The notes: generated from the letters alone by a model not told the origin. 64,000 nt of DNA from Salinimicrobium sp035607535 (GCF_035607535.1 NZ_JAYDZX010000012.1:62001-126000); one strand, 5' to 3'; shown: positions 50,678-60,102, counted from the stretch's first letter. A program made the numbers and translations.

Positions 50678-51916
50678 CTACTCGTATCTCAACGATTCAA
50701 TTGGATCCTGTTTTGCGGCCTTGGCTGCAGGATAACTGCCAGCAAGGATTGCGACAATGAGAGTTATTGCAGTTGCCCAAAGAATTGCGACCCATGGGGT
50801 TGTAAAGTCAAACCCTACAGAGGTTGAGACTATAAGTCCTATAGTGATTCCAAGTATAATACCTATAATTCCACCCATTTGACCAATGATAAGGGTTTCC
50901 ATGAAGAATTGCATTGCAATGGTGTTCTTCTTGGCTCCTAGTGCCTTGCGCACCCCAATTTCGCGGGTCCTTTCGCTAACCGAAACCAGCATGATGTTCA
51001 TGAGAGCAATAGAGGAACCAAAAATGGTAATAATAGAGATCGCCCAGGCAGCGATGTTGAGGTATTGTGTGATTGAAAAGATGCGGTTGAGCAGGTCATC
51101 ACTTTTAGCAATTCCAAAATTGTTCTCCTCCACTGGATTCAGTCCTCTTACGTTTCGGAAGGTAATGATTGCCTCATCCTGAGCTCCCTCCAACATCTCC
51201 TGATTTTCAATCCTAACACTTATGTTGTAATTAATATTTGGATTGGTGAACATGGAGCGCGCCACCTGGATTGGGATAAATACTCTAAGATCCTGGTTGT
51301 TCCCAAAGGTTGAGCCTTTGGATTCCAGTACACCGATTATTCTGAATTTTACACCCCGAATGGAAATGATCTTGTCCAGCGGATCCAGTCCCTCGAGGAG
51401 TCCGTTTTTGACATCGGCACCAATAATAGCTACATTATTGTTGTTTTCGATGTCAAAAATGCTGAAATCCCTACCTTCTTCAACAGTAAGTCCCGAGTTG
51501 TTCACGTAATTCTCATTCACCCCAAGAACACTTGCTTCAGGGTCTGTCTTTTCATTTTCAAATTTTATTTCGGCGCCGGAGGTCCCGGTAAAGGAGATAG
51601 CAACGTCTGTCTGTGGATAGACGAACTTCTCTTTGAAATCTTTTACTTCTCTGTAAGTAATAATAGGATTGACTTTATCCCTGTCACCGCCGTTTACCCT
51701 AATTTGAGAATCATAGCGTTGCAGGTTAAATGTGTTGCTCCCCATAGAGGCAAAGTCACTTGTAATAGTGTTCTCAAGCGCTGCTACAGCACTTAAAATA
51801 CCCACAAGCGCAGTTATCCCGATTGCAATGATCAATACTGTTAGAACGGTTCTTAGAACCTGACTTTTAATTGAAAAGAACGCAATGCGAACATTTTCTT
51901 TAAGGAGTGGAAACAT
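50678..51916 (-). CDS. MacB-family ABC transporter permease (FtsX-like)
   Basis: 412 residues: an N-terminal transmembrane helix (about 20-42), a large periplasmic MacB_PCD domain (about 50-270), and three C-terminal helices forming the FtsX domain (about 290-405, ITIFGSSIALMNIMLVSVSERTREIGVRKALGAKK is the coupling motif). The ATPase partner is not adjacent. It works in lipoprotein or peptide export or mechanotransmission; which one is unknown. Flanking DNA on the 3' side is the heptamer arm. Confidence 0.88.
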   Translation of the reverse strand: MFPLLKENVRIAFFSIKSQVLRTVLTVLIIAIGITALVGILSAVAALENTITSDFASMGSNTFNLQRYDSQIRVNGGDRDKVNPIITYREVKDFKEKFVYPQTDVAISFTGTSGAEIKFENEKTDPEASVLGVNENYVNNSGLTVEEGRDFSIFDIENNNNVAIIGADVKNGLLEGLDPLDKIISIRGVKFRIIGVLESKGSTFGNNQDLRVFIPIQVARSMFTNPNINYNISVRIENQEMLEGAQDEAIITFRNVRGLNPVEENNFGIAKSDDLLNRIFSITQYLNIAAWAISIITIFGSSIALMNIMLVSVSERTREIGVRKALGAKKNTIAMQFFMETLIIGQMGGIIGIILGITIGLIVSTSVGFDFTTPWVAILWATAITLIVAILAGSYPAAKAAKQDPIESLRYE

Positions 51917-52043
51917 TAGAAGCTCTCAGTTTAGAGGTTAGACGCATTTCAACTGCTCTTGTTACAGAAACTCTCTTCAAATCTGTTTACGGGCATTCCT
52001 TATATTTTTCAGATATTTGCTCTTCTTAAAGAACAAGATAAAA

Positions 52044-53414
52044 ATGGCGCAAAAACCTTCCATTCCCAAAGGTACACGGGATTTTTCTCCTTCCGAAGTA
52101 GCAAAAAGGAATTTTATAATACAAAGTATCAGAGAACAATTTGAAAAGTTTGGATTTCAGCCTATAGAAACTCCAAGTTTTGAGAACAGTGATACCCTCA
52201 TGGGAAAATATGGGGAAGAGGGCGACAGGCTTATCTTTAAGATCCTTAATTCCGGTGATTTTTTGAAGAAGGCGAATGAAGAAGCTTATAATGAAAAAGA
52301 CAGCCTTAAGATCACTCCCTCTATAAGTGAAAAAGCCTTGCGTTATGACCTCACAGTGCCTTTCGCCAGGTATGTAGTGCAGCATAGAAATGAAATTGAT
52401 TTTCCGTTTAAACGTTACCAGATCCAGCCGGTATGGCGGGCAGACAGGCCTCAAAAAGGGCGTTTTAGAGAGTTCTTTCAATGTGATGCCGATGTGGTAG
52501 GCAGTGATAGCCTGTGGCAGGAGGTGGAATTCGTGCAGCTGTACGATGCAGTTTTTACCAGCCTTGGCCTTAATGGGGTGACCATTAAGATCAATAACAG
52601 GAAAGTGCTTTCCGGTTTTGCAGAAGTCATTGGAGAATCAGATAAGCTTATTGATTTCACTGTAGCTCTTGATAAGCTAGATAAGATAGGTGAGGAAGGA
52701 GTGAAAAAGGAAATGCAGGAGAAAGGCATTTCTTCAGAAGCTCTTCAAAAGATTCAGCGGGTATTTGATCTTAAAGGGACTTTTTCAGAAAAGATCCAGG
52801 TCCTAAAAGACATTTTAGAGACTTCGGAAGTTGGCAAAAAAGGAATAGAGGAACTGGAGTTTATTAATACTGCGATTAATGATTTACAGCTTGGTACAGC
52901 TAGTCTCGATCTCGATGTAACCCTTGCCCGCGGACTCAATTATTATACGGGGGCAATATTTGAAGTGTCGGCTCCCGCTGGTGTTGCTATGGGCTCCATT
53001 GGAGGAGGTGGAAGATATGATGATCTTACCGGCATTTTCGGAATGAGCGGCGTGAGTGGCGTAGGTATTTCTTTTGGGTTGGACAGGATCTATCTGGTAC
53101 TTGAGGAACTGGACCTTTTTCCCGAAACCGTTGCCAGGAATGTCAAAGCTCTGTTCATCAACTTCGGTCAGAAGGAAAGCCTCTACTGCCTAAAAGCAAT
53201 TAAACAACTCCGCAATGCAGGGATTGCTGCCGAACTCTATCCTGAAGAGGCTAAAATGAAGAAACAAATGAACCATGCCAACAAAAGAGAGATTCCTTTT
53301 GTGGTTCTTGCAGGAGGTGAAGAGATGGAGGCCGGTAAATTTACGCTGAAGAATATGAAGAGCGGGGAGCAATCTTCTGTGTCAATAGAGCAGCTTATGA
53401 ATGAGCTCTTATAA
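52044..53414 (+). CDS. hisS: histidyl-tRNA synthetase
   Basis: 456 residues from MAQKPSIPKGTRDFSPSEVAKRN; an upstream in-frame ATG at 52017 adds nine residues outside the family. Class II motifs: motif 2 FQCDADVVG region with YQIQPVWRADRPQKGRFREFFQ, histidine-specific LDVTLARGLNYYTGAIFEV, and motif 3 VGISFGLDRIYL. The C-terminal anticodon domain (about 360-456) is intact. Charges tRNA-His. Confidence 0.95.
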   Translation: MAQKPSIPKGTRDFSPSEVAKRNFIIQSIREQFEKFGFQPIETPSFENSDTLMGKYGEEGDRLIFKILNSGDFLKKANEEAYNEKDSLKITPSISEKALRYDLTVPFARYVVQHRNEIDFPFKRYQIQPVWRADRPQKGRFREFFQCDADVVGSDSLWQEVEFVQLYDAVFTSLGLNGVTIKINNRKVLSGFAEVIGESDKLIDFTVALDKLDKIGEEGVKKEMQEKGISSEALQKIQRVFDLKGTFSEKIQVLKDILETSEVGKKGIEELEFINTAINDLQLGTASLDLDVTLARGLNYYTGAIFEVSAPAGVAMGSIGGGGRYDDLTGIFGMSGVSGVGISFGLDRIYLVLEELDLFPETVARNVKALFINFGQKESLYCLKAIKQLRNAGIAAELYPEEAKMKKQMNHANKREIPFVVLAGGEEMEAGKFTLKNMKSGEQSSVSIEQLMNELL

Positions 53415-53501
53415 GATTTTCCATGCCTCTGAAAAACCTTAATTTTCTGTTGCAAAGCTTTAAATTTATGTTAAATTAGTGGGTCTAACTAACCACCTAC
53501 T

Positions 53502-54137
53502 ATGAAAACTCTTTTTTCTTTTGCCGCTTTATGTCTCGGCTTTTGTTATGCTCTTACGGCCCAGACGCACGCAGTCACAGATACAGGGCAGGAAGTTCTA
53601 CTATACAGTGATGGAACTTATGCTTATGTCAACGCCGAAGATGCTGAGGCAGTGACCATACCCACCAATCCTGAGAAATTTACAAGAAGCGAAAATGCAT
53701 CTTTTCTCCTGAAGAGTAAACGTATGGATATGGGGTTTTATCTTGATCCTAAACTTTGGTCCTTCGGCGAATCCAGGGAAAACCCAGATGCGGAATACGA
53801 GGTAGTTCTAAAGGGCGAAGATCTTTATGGGGTGATCATTACCGAAAAGATTGAGGTGCCACTGGAAACCCTGAAAAATATCGCAGTAGAAAATGCCCGA
53901 CAAATAGCACCCGATATTCGCATTGTTGAACAGGAGTATCGTACGGTGAATAACCAAAAAGTACTTTACCTGCGACTTGACGGCACAATGGACGGGATGA
54001 AGATATCTTATTCGGGATACTTTTACTCCGACGCCTCAGGGACTGTACAGTTTATCACCTTTACAGCCCAGAATCTGGTTGAGGAATATAAAGAAGCCAG
54101 TCAGCAGCTCATTAATGGGCTGGTAAAGATCAGCTGA
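53502..54137 (+). CDS. exported protein of unknown function
   Basis: 211 residues with a signal peptide (KTLFSFAALCLGFCYALTAQ). The short stretch HAVTDTGQEVLLYSDGTYAYVN is shared with other flavobacterial secreted proteins. The remainder has alternating strands (YEVVLKGEDLYGVIITEKIEVPLETL, EYRTVNNQKVLYLRLDGTMDGMKISYSGYFY) like the lipid-binding PsbP/Mog1-type folds. Monocistronic. I do not recognise a function. Confidence 0.7.
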   Translation: MKTLFSFAALCLGFCYALTAQTHAVTDTGQEVLLYSDGTYAYVNAEDAEAVTIPTNPEKFTRSENASFLLKSKRMDMGFYLDPKLWSFGESRENPDAEYEVVLKGEDLYGVIITEKIEVPLETLKNIAVENARQIAPDIRIVEQEYRTVNNQKVLYLRLDGTMDGMKISYSGYFYSDASGTVQFITFTAQNLVEEYKEASQQLINGLVKIS

Positions 54138-54150
54138 AGGTAAGTGGGCT

Positions 54151-55086
54151 CTAGCGGTTCAGGCTTTCCATCTCTTCCTGCGAGAGCTTCATGTTGACAG
54201 CGTCTTCAAAAGCTTGAAGATGTTCTTCTTTCGTAGCACTTGCGATAGGGGCGGAGACTTCGGGGCGTTGCATTAGCCACCGCAGCGCAACGGCTGCATT
54301 TGAGACTTCGTGTTTTTCTGAAATGTCGTCCAGAATTTGAAGTACTCTTAACCCTTCCTCATTGAAATATTTCCTGATCATTTCTTCGCGTGCTCCCTTA
54401 ATATCTTTAGGCTCTCGATATTTGCCGGTGAGAAAGCCACTTGCCAGGGAGAAGTAGGTGAGTACGCCCATACTGTTTTCTTTCGCTATAGGCCGGTATT
54501 GCGTCTCAAATTTCTCTTTCTCCACCAGGCTGTATTCCGGTTGCAATACTTCATAAGCTGGCAGGTCACAATTTTCTGCAGCTTTTAAGGAGGCTTTTAT
54601 TCTTTCGGGGGTGAGATTGGAAGCTCCAATATGAAGCACTTTTCCCTGCTCCATAAGTTGCCTGTATGCCTCCAGAGTTTCTTCTACAGGGGTATTTTCA
54701 TTGTCCCAGTGCGTGAAATAAAGATCAATGTGATCTGTTTGTAATCGCCGCAGAGAATCTTCGGCAGCTTTTATAATATATTTTTTAGATACATCTCTAC
54801 CTTCTTTTCCCGGGTTTGAACCCACTTTGGTGGCTATGGTGATTTCTTTTCTATTTCCTCTTTTCTTCAGCCAGTTTCCAATGATGGTTTCGCTTTCCCC
54901 TCCGCTATTTCCGGGAGCCCAGTGGGAGTAAGAGTCTGCTGTGTCAAGTGTAGTAAATCCTCTTTCAAAGACTTTATCTAACATCTCAAAGGAATCTTTT
55001 TCGTCAAGCGTCCAGCCAAATACATTCCCGCCAAAAACTATGGGGGATATCGTTAGCCCTGTTGTTCCTAATATTTTCTTTTGCAT
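54151..55086 (-). CDS. aldo/keto reductase
   Basis: 311 residues, TIM-barrel AKR. The N-terminal LTISPIVFGGNVFGW, catalytic Tyr in TLDTADSYSHWAPGNSGGESE (about 48-68), Lys in ITIATKVG and His in DLYFTHWD (about 121) make the Asp-Tyr-Lys-His set. NADPH-binding IGASNLTPERI and the C-terminal ALRWLMQRPEVSAPIASA follow. Cytosolic reductase of carbonyls with NADPH; substrate unknown. It faces the unknown exported protein gene. Confidence 0.9.
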   Translation of the reverse strand: MQKKILGTTGLTISPIVFGGNVFGWTLDEKDSFEMLDKVFERGFTTLDTADSYSHWAPGNSGGESETIIGNWLKKRGNRKEITIATKVGSNPGKEGRDVSKKYIIKAAEDSLRRLQTDHIDLYFTHWDNENTPVEETLEAYRQLMEQGKVLHIGASNLTPERIKASLKAAENCDLPAYEVLQPEYSLVEKEKFETQYRPIAKENSMGVLTYFSLASGFLTGKYREPKDIKGAREEMIRKYFNEEGLRVLQILDDISEKHEVSNAAVALRWLMQRPEVSAPIASATKEEHLQAFEDAVNMKLSQEEMESLNR

Positions 55087-55252
55087 AAGGTGTTTTGATT
55101 TTAAAGTTCAATGAATAAATAATAGAAGCTCGTATTCTTTTTTAGCTTTATTTATTGTAGGAATTTTATCTTCTTTTTCTGTGACTTTTTCGATGAAAAG
55201 CAGATTTTGCAGATAAAATTAATTATTCTAATTTGTATCGTCATAAATTTCA

Positions 55253-55597
55253 ATGCTAATGATCTTAAATCATGATGTTTATTCTTTCAGTTTATTAAGA
55301 GATGGAACGACCGTAGAGGAAGTAACCCGTAATTCATCTTTAAGTTATGTTGAAAGCCTTCAGGAAAACAGCTTGATCAACATAGAAGGCGGGAGAGTCT
55401 TTCTTACAGAAAAAGGACAGGCGGCAAAAAAGATTGGCGTACAAAAATACCTGAAGCTTGAAAATTACGAAACGAAGATTGGTGCCTGGAACTCTGAAAA
55501 ACGACAAAGGGATATCAGGTTCATAAGGCTCTTATCTGCATTGGTGCTTATTCTTTCAGCACTACTGTTCTACGTAAATTTTCTACTCTCCTTATAA
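55253..55597 (+). CDS. small protein with C-terminal membrane helix
   Basis: 114 residues. The N-terminal part (NHDVYSFSLLRDGTTVEEVTRNSSLSYVESLQENSLINIEGGRVFLTEKGQAAKKIG) has the pattern of a winged-helix-like domain, and the C-terminus is one transmembrane helix (about 90-112, LLSALVLILSALLFYVNFLLSL). A second possible start is the Met three residues in. No family assigned; a membrane-tethered DNA-binding role is speculative. Confidence 0.55.
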   Translation: MLMILNHDVYSFSLLRDGTTVEEVTRNSSLSYVESLQENSLINIEGGRVFLTEKGQAAKKIGVQKYLKLENYETKIGAWNSEKRQRDIRFIRLLSALVLILSALLFYVNFLLSL

Positions 55598-55621
55598 GCT
55601 CAAATCAGGATCGATTGATAG

Positions 55622-56008
55622 TTACTGTCCTGCGTTGGGTTCTTCAGCTTCTTTCTCCAGCAACAGTAAGTATCTGTCATATTGTGGCTGAGTGAGTATG
55701 TCGCGGATATCTTTTGTTTCAAGTATCTTCAGGTTTTTCAATCTTTCCACTTTTTCTTCCGGAGAAATATTTGCATCCATTACTTTTAATCTTTTTAGAT
55801 CAAATTCAATGAATTTCTTTTCCAGGAGGATCATTTGTTTAGCTCTTAATGCCAGCTCATCATTCCATTTTTCAGCTCTTTCTTTCGCAGCCATTTCTAC
55901 CTGTCTGCTCGCATCATCCTGAATAATACTCTGGGCAGAACTTTCCATTGTAAAAAATAAGGTAAGTACAATGCCTAATGTAAATTGATATATCCTCGTC
56001 TTCTTCAT
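55622..56008 (-). CDS. exported helical protein of unknown function
   Basis: 128 residues. Signal peptide about 1-25 (IYQFTLGIVLTLFFTMESSAQ). The mature part is all helical and charged (AAKERAEKWNDELALRAKQMILLEKKFIEFDLKRLKVMDANISPEEKVERLKNLKILETKDIRDILTQPQYDRYL), similar in style to the Spy/CpxP-like LTxxQ group at 566-994. The gene stands alone, followed by a short intergenic region. Confidence 0.65.
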   Translation of the reverse strand: MKKTRIYQFTLGIVLTLFFTMESSAQSIIQDDASRQVEMAAKERAEKWNDELALRAKQMILLEKKFIEFDLKRLKVMDANISPEEKVERLKNLKILETKDIRDILTQPQYDRYLLLLEKEAEEPNAGQ

Positions 56009-56491
56009 GATGTTATTCTTTATTGGTTATTAATATTGGAGGAAACAACTATACAGCTGCCACCTTTTTTTCTGAATTGAAACTTTTTTTACCCGTTTTT
56101 CGGAAGCAGGGAGAAGAATTTGTTTGCCGTTAATTCTCCGTCCAAAAATGGTTTCTGCCCGGGCCCACTTTCATCTTAAAAAAGATCAATTTTTTTAAAG
56201 TTACCGGCAAGATTGGCAGATAGCAAGGAGTTTAAGAAAGTCTTAGGCTGAAAATAATATTCACTTAACAGGTTGGAGCTTTAAAATAAGCTATAATTAA
56301 TGGTAGCATCTTCACGAAATTGTCCTGAAGCACAGATTTTATACAAGTAATTATCGTAGACCTATGTTTCTGAGGAATGCTGACCAGCAGTGACTTGAAG
56401 GGAACGAGCAGTAATGATGAAGCGTCTGTTTAATTAAAAGAGCTATATTAAACCAGCAAGTGACCGAAATTTCAATATAAAACCAACCTCT
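56009..56491. other. 483-bp intergenic region, no gene supported
   Basis: Contains only tiny ATG frames of 16-18 codons. CTTAAAAAA-GATCAA-TTTTTTTAAAG near 56180 can fold into a weak AT stem. I see no repeat, RNA-like fold or promoter that stands out; the region just before 56492 is AT-rich and probably holds the AI-2E-type gene promoter. Confidence 0.5.
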
Positions 56492-57550
56492 ATGACCGGC
56501 GGATTTAAATTATCTGTAAAAGTTTTTCTTCTAATTGTTGGCACCTATTTCCTCTTTAGTGGCTTGTCATCTTCAAAATCTTTTTTAGCGCCCCTGGCTT
56601 TCGCTGTGGTATTAGCTCTGCTGGTGCTACCGGCCGCAAGAAAAATGGAGCAATTTATTAGCAGTAGAGGCTTTTCCTCCTTTTTGAGCACCTTACTTCT
56701 TTTCATTTTCTCCCTTCTTTTTCTCAGTCTCTGCTCAATGCAAATTCAGAATTTCTTTAATGACTGGCCTGCAATTAAAGAGGCAATGGCGCCCGAAATT
56801 GAAGATTTTAAAGCCTTTTTATTTGAACACACTCCTCTTAATAAGGAATCCCTGCAGGAGTATTATCCGGCCGGGTCTATTCCTTTCTTTGGGGATGAAG
56901 TGAATGAAGCCGCAAAAGCCCTCACTTTTTTGAGATCCTCCATGAACCTTATGGGAGCATATCTTCTCACATTTATCTATACCTTTTTTCTGCTTTTCTA
57001 TCGGAGTCACTTCAGGAAGTTCCTGCTTTCCTTCTTTGAATCTAAAAGAAAAGAGGAAGTAGGGAAAGTTCTTGAGGAATCGGCAGGAAGGGTGCAGGAT
57101 TACTTGGTAGGAAGATTGATCCTGATGGCTATTCTTGCAGTGCTGTATTCCATTGGACTGGGTTTTTCGGGAGTAGAAAATTTTATTCTGGTGGCGGTCA
57201 TCGCATCCCTTCTTACCATAATACCATGGATAGGAAATATCATTGGTTTTGCTATGGCAATGGTCTTTGGGTATCTCACTTCTGGTGACATTAATGTCTT
57301 GTGGGGAATAGTGATCACTTTTACAGTTTCCCAATTCTTAGAAAGCTATGTGCTTCAGCCTTACATTGTAGGGGATAAGGTAGGCTTGCACCCATTCTTT
57401 GTGATCCTGTTCGTGATCCTGGGAGGAGCGGTTTGGGGACTGGCGGGAATGGTGCTGGCAATTCCGGTCATGGCCATGGCTACTGTGATCTTTCAAAATG
57501 TAGAACCTCTTAAGCCTTATGGATTTCTTTTCAGTAAGAATTCAGATTAG
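56492..57550 (+). CDS. AI-2E/TerC-like family membrane transporter
   Basis: 352 residues, about eight transmembrane helices with the AI-2E transporter (PerM) pattern: AFAVVLALLVLPAARKME, then the amphipathic segment between, VLEESAGRVQDYLVGRLILMAILAVLYSIGL, and the conserved C-terminal YVLQPYIVGDKVGLHPFFVILFVILGGAVWGLAGMVLAIPV. Family members export small molecules or act in Na+(Li+)/H+ antiport; true AI-2 export is not shown for most. Followed by a terminator shared with the tRNA. Confidence 0.88.
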   Translation: MTGGFKLSVKVFLLIVGTYFLFSGLSSSKSFLAPLAFAVVLALLVLPAARKMEQFISSRGFSSFLSTLLLFIFSLLFLSLCSMQIQNFFNDWPAIKEAMAPEIEDFKAFLFEHTPLNKESLQEYYPAGSIPFFGDEVNEAAKALTFLRSSMNLMGAYLLTFIYTFFLLFYRSHFRKFLLSFFESKRKEEVGKVLEESAGRVQDYLVGRLILMAILAVLYSIGLGFSGVENFILVAVIASLLTIIPWIGNIIGFAMAMVFGYLTSGDINVLWGIVITFTVSQFLESYVLQPYIVGDKVGLHPFFVILFVILGGAVWGLAGMVLAIPVMAMATVIFQNVEPLKPYGFLFSKNSD

Positions 57551-57582
57551 ATTACATCAGCCGGAAATTCTAAAAGGAGAAT

Positions 57583-57616
57583 AAAAAAAGCCGGAAAAAA
57601 TTCCCGGCTTTTTTTT
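57583..57616. terminator. bidirectional terminator between AI-2E-type gene and tRNA-Met
   Basis: AAAAAAAGCCGG (57583-57594) and CCGGCTTTTTTTT (57604-57616) around a 9-base loop. T tracts on both strands; it can end the + strand gene and the minus-strand tRNA. Confidence 0.88.
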
Positions 57617-57617
57617 G

Positions 57618-57691
57618 TAGCGAGAACGAGATTTGAACTCGTGACCTCCGGGTTATGAATCCGACGCTCTAACCAACTGAGCTACCTCGCC
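57618..57691 (-). tRNA. tRNA-Met (anticodon CAT)
   Basis: 74 nt on the minus strand. Acceptor GGCGAGG pairs with TCTCGCT (two G-U), discriminator A; D arm GCTC..GAGC; anticodon loop TTCATAA with CAT; T arm ACGAG-TTCAAAT-CTCGT. CCA is not encoded. The acceptor and D arm fit elongator Met rather than initiator, since there is no C1-A72 style mismatch; Ile2 with CAT cannot be fully ruled out from sequence alone. Confidence 0.93.
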
Positions 57692-57857
57692 ATTTGCTTT
57701 AAGAAGAGAGCCTGTAGGGCCTGTGCTTCCTTTTAGCGGGTGCAAATATAAAAACAATTTGACTTGTGACAAACTATCTTTTGGGAATTATTTATTTTGA
57801 TTTCTTTTTAGGTTTATAATTAATATTTATATTGCCCGAAACTAACAAAACCGAAGA

Positions 57858-58244
57858 ATGGACGATAAGATCAAGTATGAAATGGAATTTCCAATCCAGG
57901 CTTCTCCTTCCTTGCTTTACAACTATATTGCAACTCCTTCTGGACTAAGTGAATGGTACGCAGATAATGTCAATTCCCGTGGAGAAATGTTTACCTTCAT
58001 CTGGAATGGCAGTGAAGAAAAAGCAAAGCTTCTGAGTAAAAAATCTGGTGAAAGAGTGAAATTTCGCTGGGTGGCAGATGAGGATACTCCATATTTTTTT
58101 GAACTTCGAATTCAGGTTGATGAGATTACCAAAGATGTTTCTATCATGGTGACCGATTTTGCCGAAGAAGACGAAATAGATGAAGGAAAGATGTTGTGGG
58201 AAAATATGATCTCAGACCTTAAACAAGTGCTGGGTTCCGTTTAA
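57858..58244 (+). CDS. START-like (SRPBCC) domain protein
   Basis: 128 residues: YEMEFPIQASPSLLYNYIATPSGLSEWYADNVNSRGEMFTFIWNGSEEKAKLL is the ordered start of the AHSA1/START-like domain, and the end DLKQVLG is helical. The family in Bacteroidota is small, soluble and of unknown ligand. A similar domain, with a membrane helix, is encoded at 38307. Monocistronic or joined to the next gene, 49 bases away. Confidence 0.85.
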   Translation: MDDKIKYEMEFPIQASPSLLYNYIATPSGLSEWYADNVNSRGEMFTFIWNGSEEKAKLLSKKSGERVKFRWVADEDTPYFFELRIQVDEITKDVSIMVTDFAEEDEIDEGKMLWENMISDLKQVLGSV

Positions 58245-58262
58245 AAAACCTTTTATAAATCT

Positions 58263-58270
58263 TACCTTTG
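58263..58270 (+). promoter_or_regulatory. -7 box before the class IV aminotransferase
   Basis: TACCTTTG, an exact TAnnTTTG, with TTTA at 58240-58243 at the right distance as a weak -33. 24 bases before the ATG. Confidence 0.55.
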
Positions 58271-58293
58271 CCCGTTCTTAAACGGGTTTTTTT

Positions 58294-59139
58294 ATGATCA
58301 ATATTAACGGGAAATTATTTACAAAAGAAGAGGCAAAGATTAACCTTACCAATCGCGGATTTGCCTATGGAGATGCTGTTTTTGAGACCCTGAGGGTCAT
58401 CGATGGCAGGATCATTTTCTGGGAAGACCACTACTTTAGGTTGATGGCTTCTATGAGGATCATGCGAATGCAAATTCCTCAAAGCTTCTCTCCTGAATTT
58501 CTTGAAGCTGAAATATTGGAAATTGTTCGGGAAAACGACCTTTTTGAAAGTCAGGCGCGCGTGAAATTTTCTGTGTCCCGTAAGGAAGGTGGATATTATA
58601 CTCCAAAAACTAACGAAATTGATTATTTCGTTACTGCTGAAGCCTTACCCGAGTCCTTCTATTTATTAAACGAAGATTTTTATGAGGTGGAACTTTTTAA
58701 AGATCATTATGTCACAGCCGGATTACTTTCAACCCTTAAGACAAATAATCGTGCAGTAAATGTGCTCGCCGGGATATATGCCAGCGAAAATGATTATCAG
58801 AATTGTTTGCTTCTCAACGAACAAAAAAGCGTAGTGGAAGCTTTAAATGGCAATATCTTTCTTGTTAAGGACAATGTGATCAAAACACCGCCCCTTACCG
58901 ATGGTTGTCTAAAAGGTATTACCCGGGGAAAGTTGATCGACATCATCAGGAAATTACCAGATTATAAACTGGAAGAAGCATCTGTCTCTCCTTTTGAGCT
59001 GCAAAAGGCAGATGAGATGTTTATTTCAAATGTCATAAGTGGAATTCAACCGGTAAGCAAATACCGGAAAAAGGAATATACTACAGAAGTAACGAAGACA
59101 TTGCTCGGCAGACTCAATACCTTAGCCCGCTTAGCTTAG
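58294..59139 (+). CDS. PLP-dependent class IV aminotransferase
   Basis: 281 residues. Fold type IV: NLTNRGFAYGDAVFETLRVIDGRIIFWEDHYFRL at the N-terminus, the PLP lysine in LLSTLKTNNRAVNVLA (about 149), EALNGNIFLVKDN and the substrate loop TPPLTDGCLKGITRGKLI. It matches the branched-chain/D-amino-acid/4-amino-4-deoxychorismate lyase group; the exact substrate is not set by sequence. Its last bases overlap the convergent YqgE gene by four. Confidence 0.88.
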   Translation: MININGKLFTKEEAKINLTNRGFAYGDAVFETLRVIDGRIIFWEDHYFRLMASMRIMRMQIPQSFSPEFLEAEILEIVRENDLFESQARVKFSVSRKEGGYYTPKTNEIDYFVTAEALPESFYLLNEDFYEVELFKDHYVTAGLLSTLKTNNRAVNVLAGIYASENDYQNCLLLNEQKSVVEALNGNIFLVKDNVIKTPPLTDGCLKGITRGKLIDIIRKLPDYKLEEASVSPFELQKADEMFISNVISGIQPVSKYRKKEYTTEVTKTLLGRLNTLARLA

Positions 59140-59696
59140 TTATAAGAAGGATTTTCGGGTGCGTTAGACCAGATGACGTAATTCCCGCCGAGTTGCATCA
59201 TTTTATCTTTCCAAAAAGTTCTGGGTTTCTTGTTGAGGATATCCTTGTGATCTGGATTTTCGGCTACTATCCAGGAGTGGGCATTTAATTCTTCGTTAAG
59301 TTGATCGTATTCCCATCCCGAATAACCCAGGAAGAACTTGATCTCATTCTCTGTTATCAGGTCTTCATTAATAAGACCCTTTACTACTTCAAAATTACCA
59401 CCCCAGTAGATCCCACTTGCAATTTCGATACTGTCGGGTATTAGATCGGGCACTTTATGGATGAAGTAGAGATTATCCTGCTCCACAGGTCCGCCGTTGT
59501 GCACTTTGAAATTCCCTTTTATATCGGGCAGGAGATCCTTCAAGGTGAAATCCAGCTGTTTATTAAGAATAAAGCCGACAGAGCCATTTTTGGTATGGTC
59601 TGCAATAAGAACAACCGATCGGTTAAAAGAAAGATCCCCTGTTAATGTGGGCTCTGCAATGAGAAGTAATCCTTTGGCGGGTTTCAATGTAGTCAT
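59136..59696 (-). CDS. YqgE/AlgH family protein
   Basis: 186 residues with the full family pattern: GLLLIAEPTLTGDLSFNRSVVLIADHTKNGSVGFILNK at the N-terminus, VHNGGPVEQDNLYFIHKVPDL and FLGYSGWEYDQLNEELNAHSWIV. Function unproven; in Pseudomonas a relative affects alginate regulation. It converges on the class IV aminotransferase with a four-base overlap. Confidence 0.9.
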   Translation of the reverse strand: MTTLKPAKGLLLIAEPTLTGDLSFNRSVVLIADHTKNGSVGFILNKQLDFTLKDLLPDIKGNFKVHNGGPVEQDNLYFIHKVPDLIPDSIEIASGIYWGGNFEVVKGLINEDLITENEIKFFLGYSGWEYDQLNEELNAHSWIVAENPDHKDILNKKPRTFWKDKMMQLGGNYVIWSNAPENPSYN

Positions 59697-59773
59697 GCTT
59701 CAATAGTTTCTACGATCTTTCTTTTAAATCTAAAAAAATAATGAACAGCTTCAAATGTGGCTGGAACATATTT

Positions 59774-59804
59774 AACAAAAAAACTCTCCCAATTGGGAGA
59801 GTTT
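59774..59804 (-). terminator. HU gene terminator
   Basis: AAACTCTCCC, AATT, GGGAGAGTTT (59781-59804) with seven T on the minus strand (59777-59783). Perfect 10-bp stem. Confidence 0.88.
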
Positions 59805-59829
59805 AGTATTTTGTTAGCTTTTGTGAGAA

Positions 59830-60102
59830 TTAGTTCACAGCTTTCTGAAGATCTGCACCAGCTTTGAATTTTACAACATTCTTAGCTCCAATCTTGATAG
59901 TTTTTCCTGTTTGTGGGTTTCTTCCTTCTCTTGCAGCTCTTTTAGAAACTGACCAGGAACCAAATCCTACTAAAGAAACACGATCACCTTTTTTAAGAGA
60001 TTTTTCTACATTCTCAAGAAAAGATTCTAAAGCCTTTTTAGCAGCTGCTTTTGAAATTCCGGCATTTTCTGCCATTGCATCGATTAAATCTGTTTTGTTC
60101 AT
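59830..60102 (-). CDS. HU-family DNA-binding protein
   Basis: 90 residues. MNKTDLIDAMAENAGISKAAAKKALESFLENVEKSLKKGDRVSLVGFGSWSVSKRAAREGRNPQTGKTIKIGAKNVVKFKAGADLQKAVN is the whole HU pattern, quoted here as short blocks by role: dimer helices, then the beta-arm with RNPQTG whose Pro kinks DNA. It compacts and bends DNA as a dimer. Promoter TAAATTTG (minus, 60152-60159) lies upstream. Confidence 0.96.
   Translation of the reverse strand: MNKTDLIDAMAENAGISKAAAKKALESFLENVEKSLKKGDRVSLVGFGSWSVSKRAAREGRNPQTGKTIKIGAKNVVKFKAGADLQKAVN

Noticed and set aside
56009..56491. Small genes in the 483-bp gap
   Set aside because: The ATG frames are 16-18 codons, show no signal peptide, no promoter and no recognisable sequence.
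57618..57691. Initiator tRNA-fMet
   Set aside because: Acceptor begins G1 with a pairing partner and the anticodon stem lacks the three G-C pairs of initiators, so it is an elongator-type CAT tRNA.
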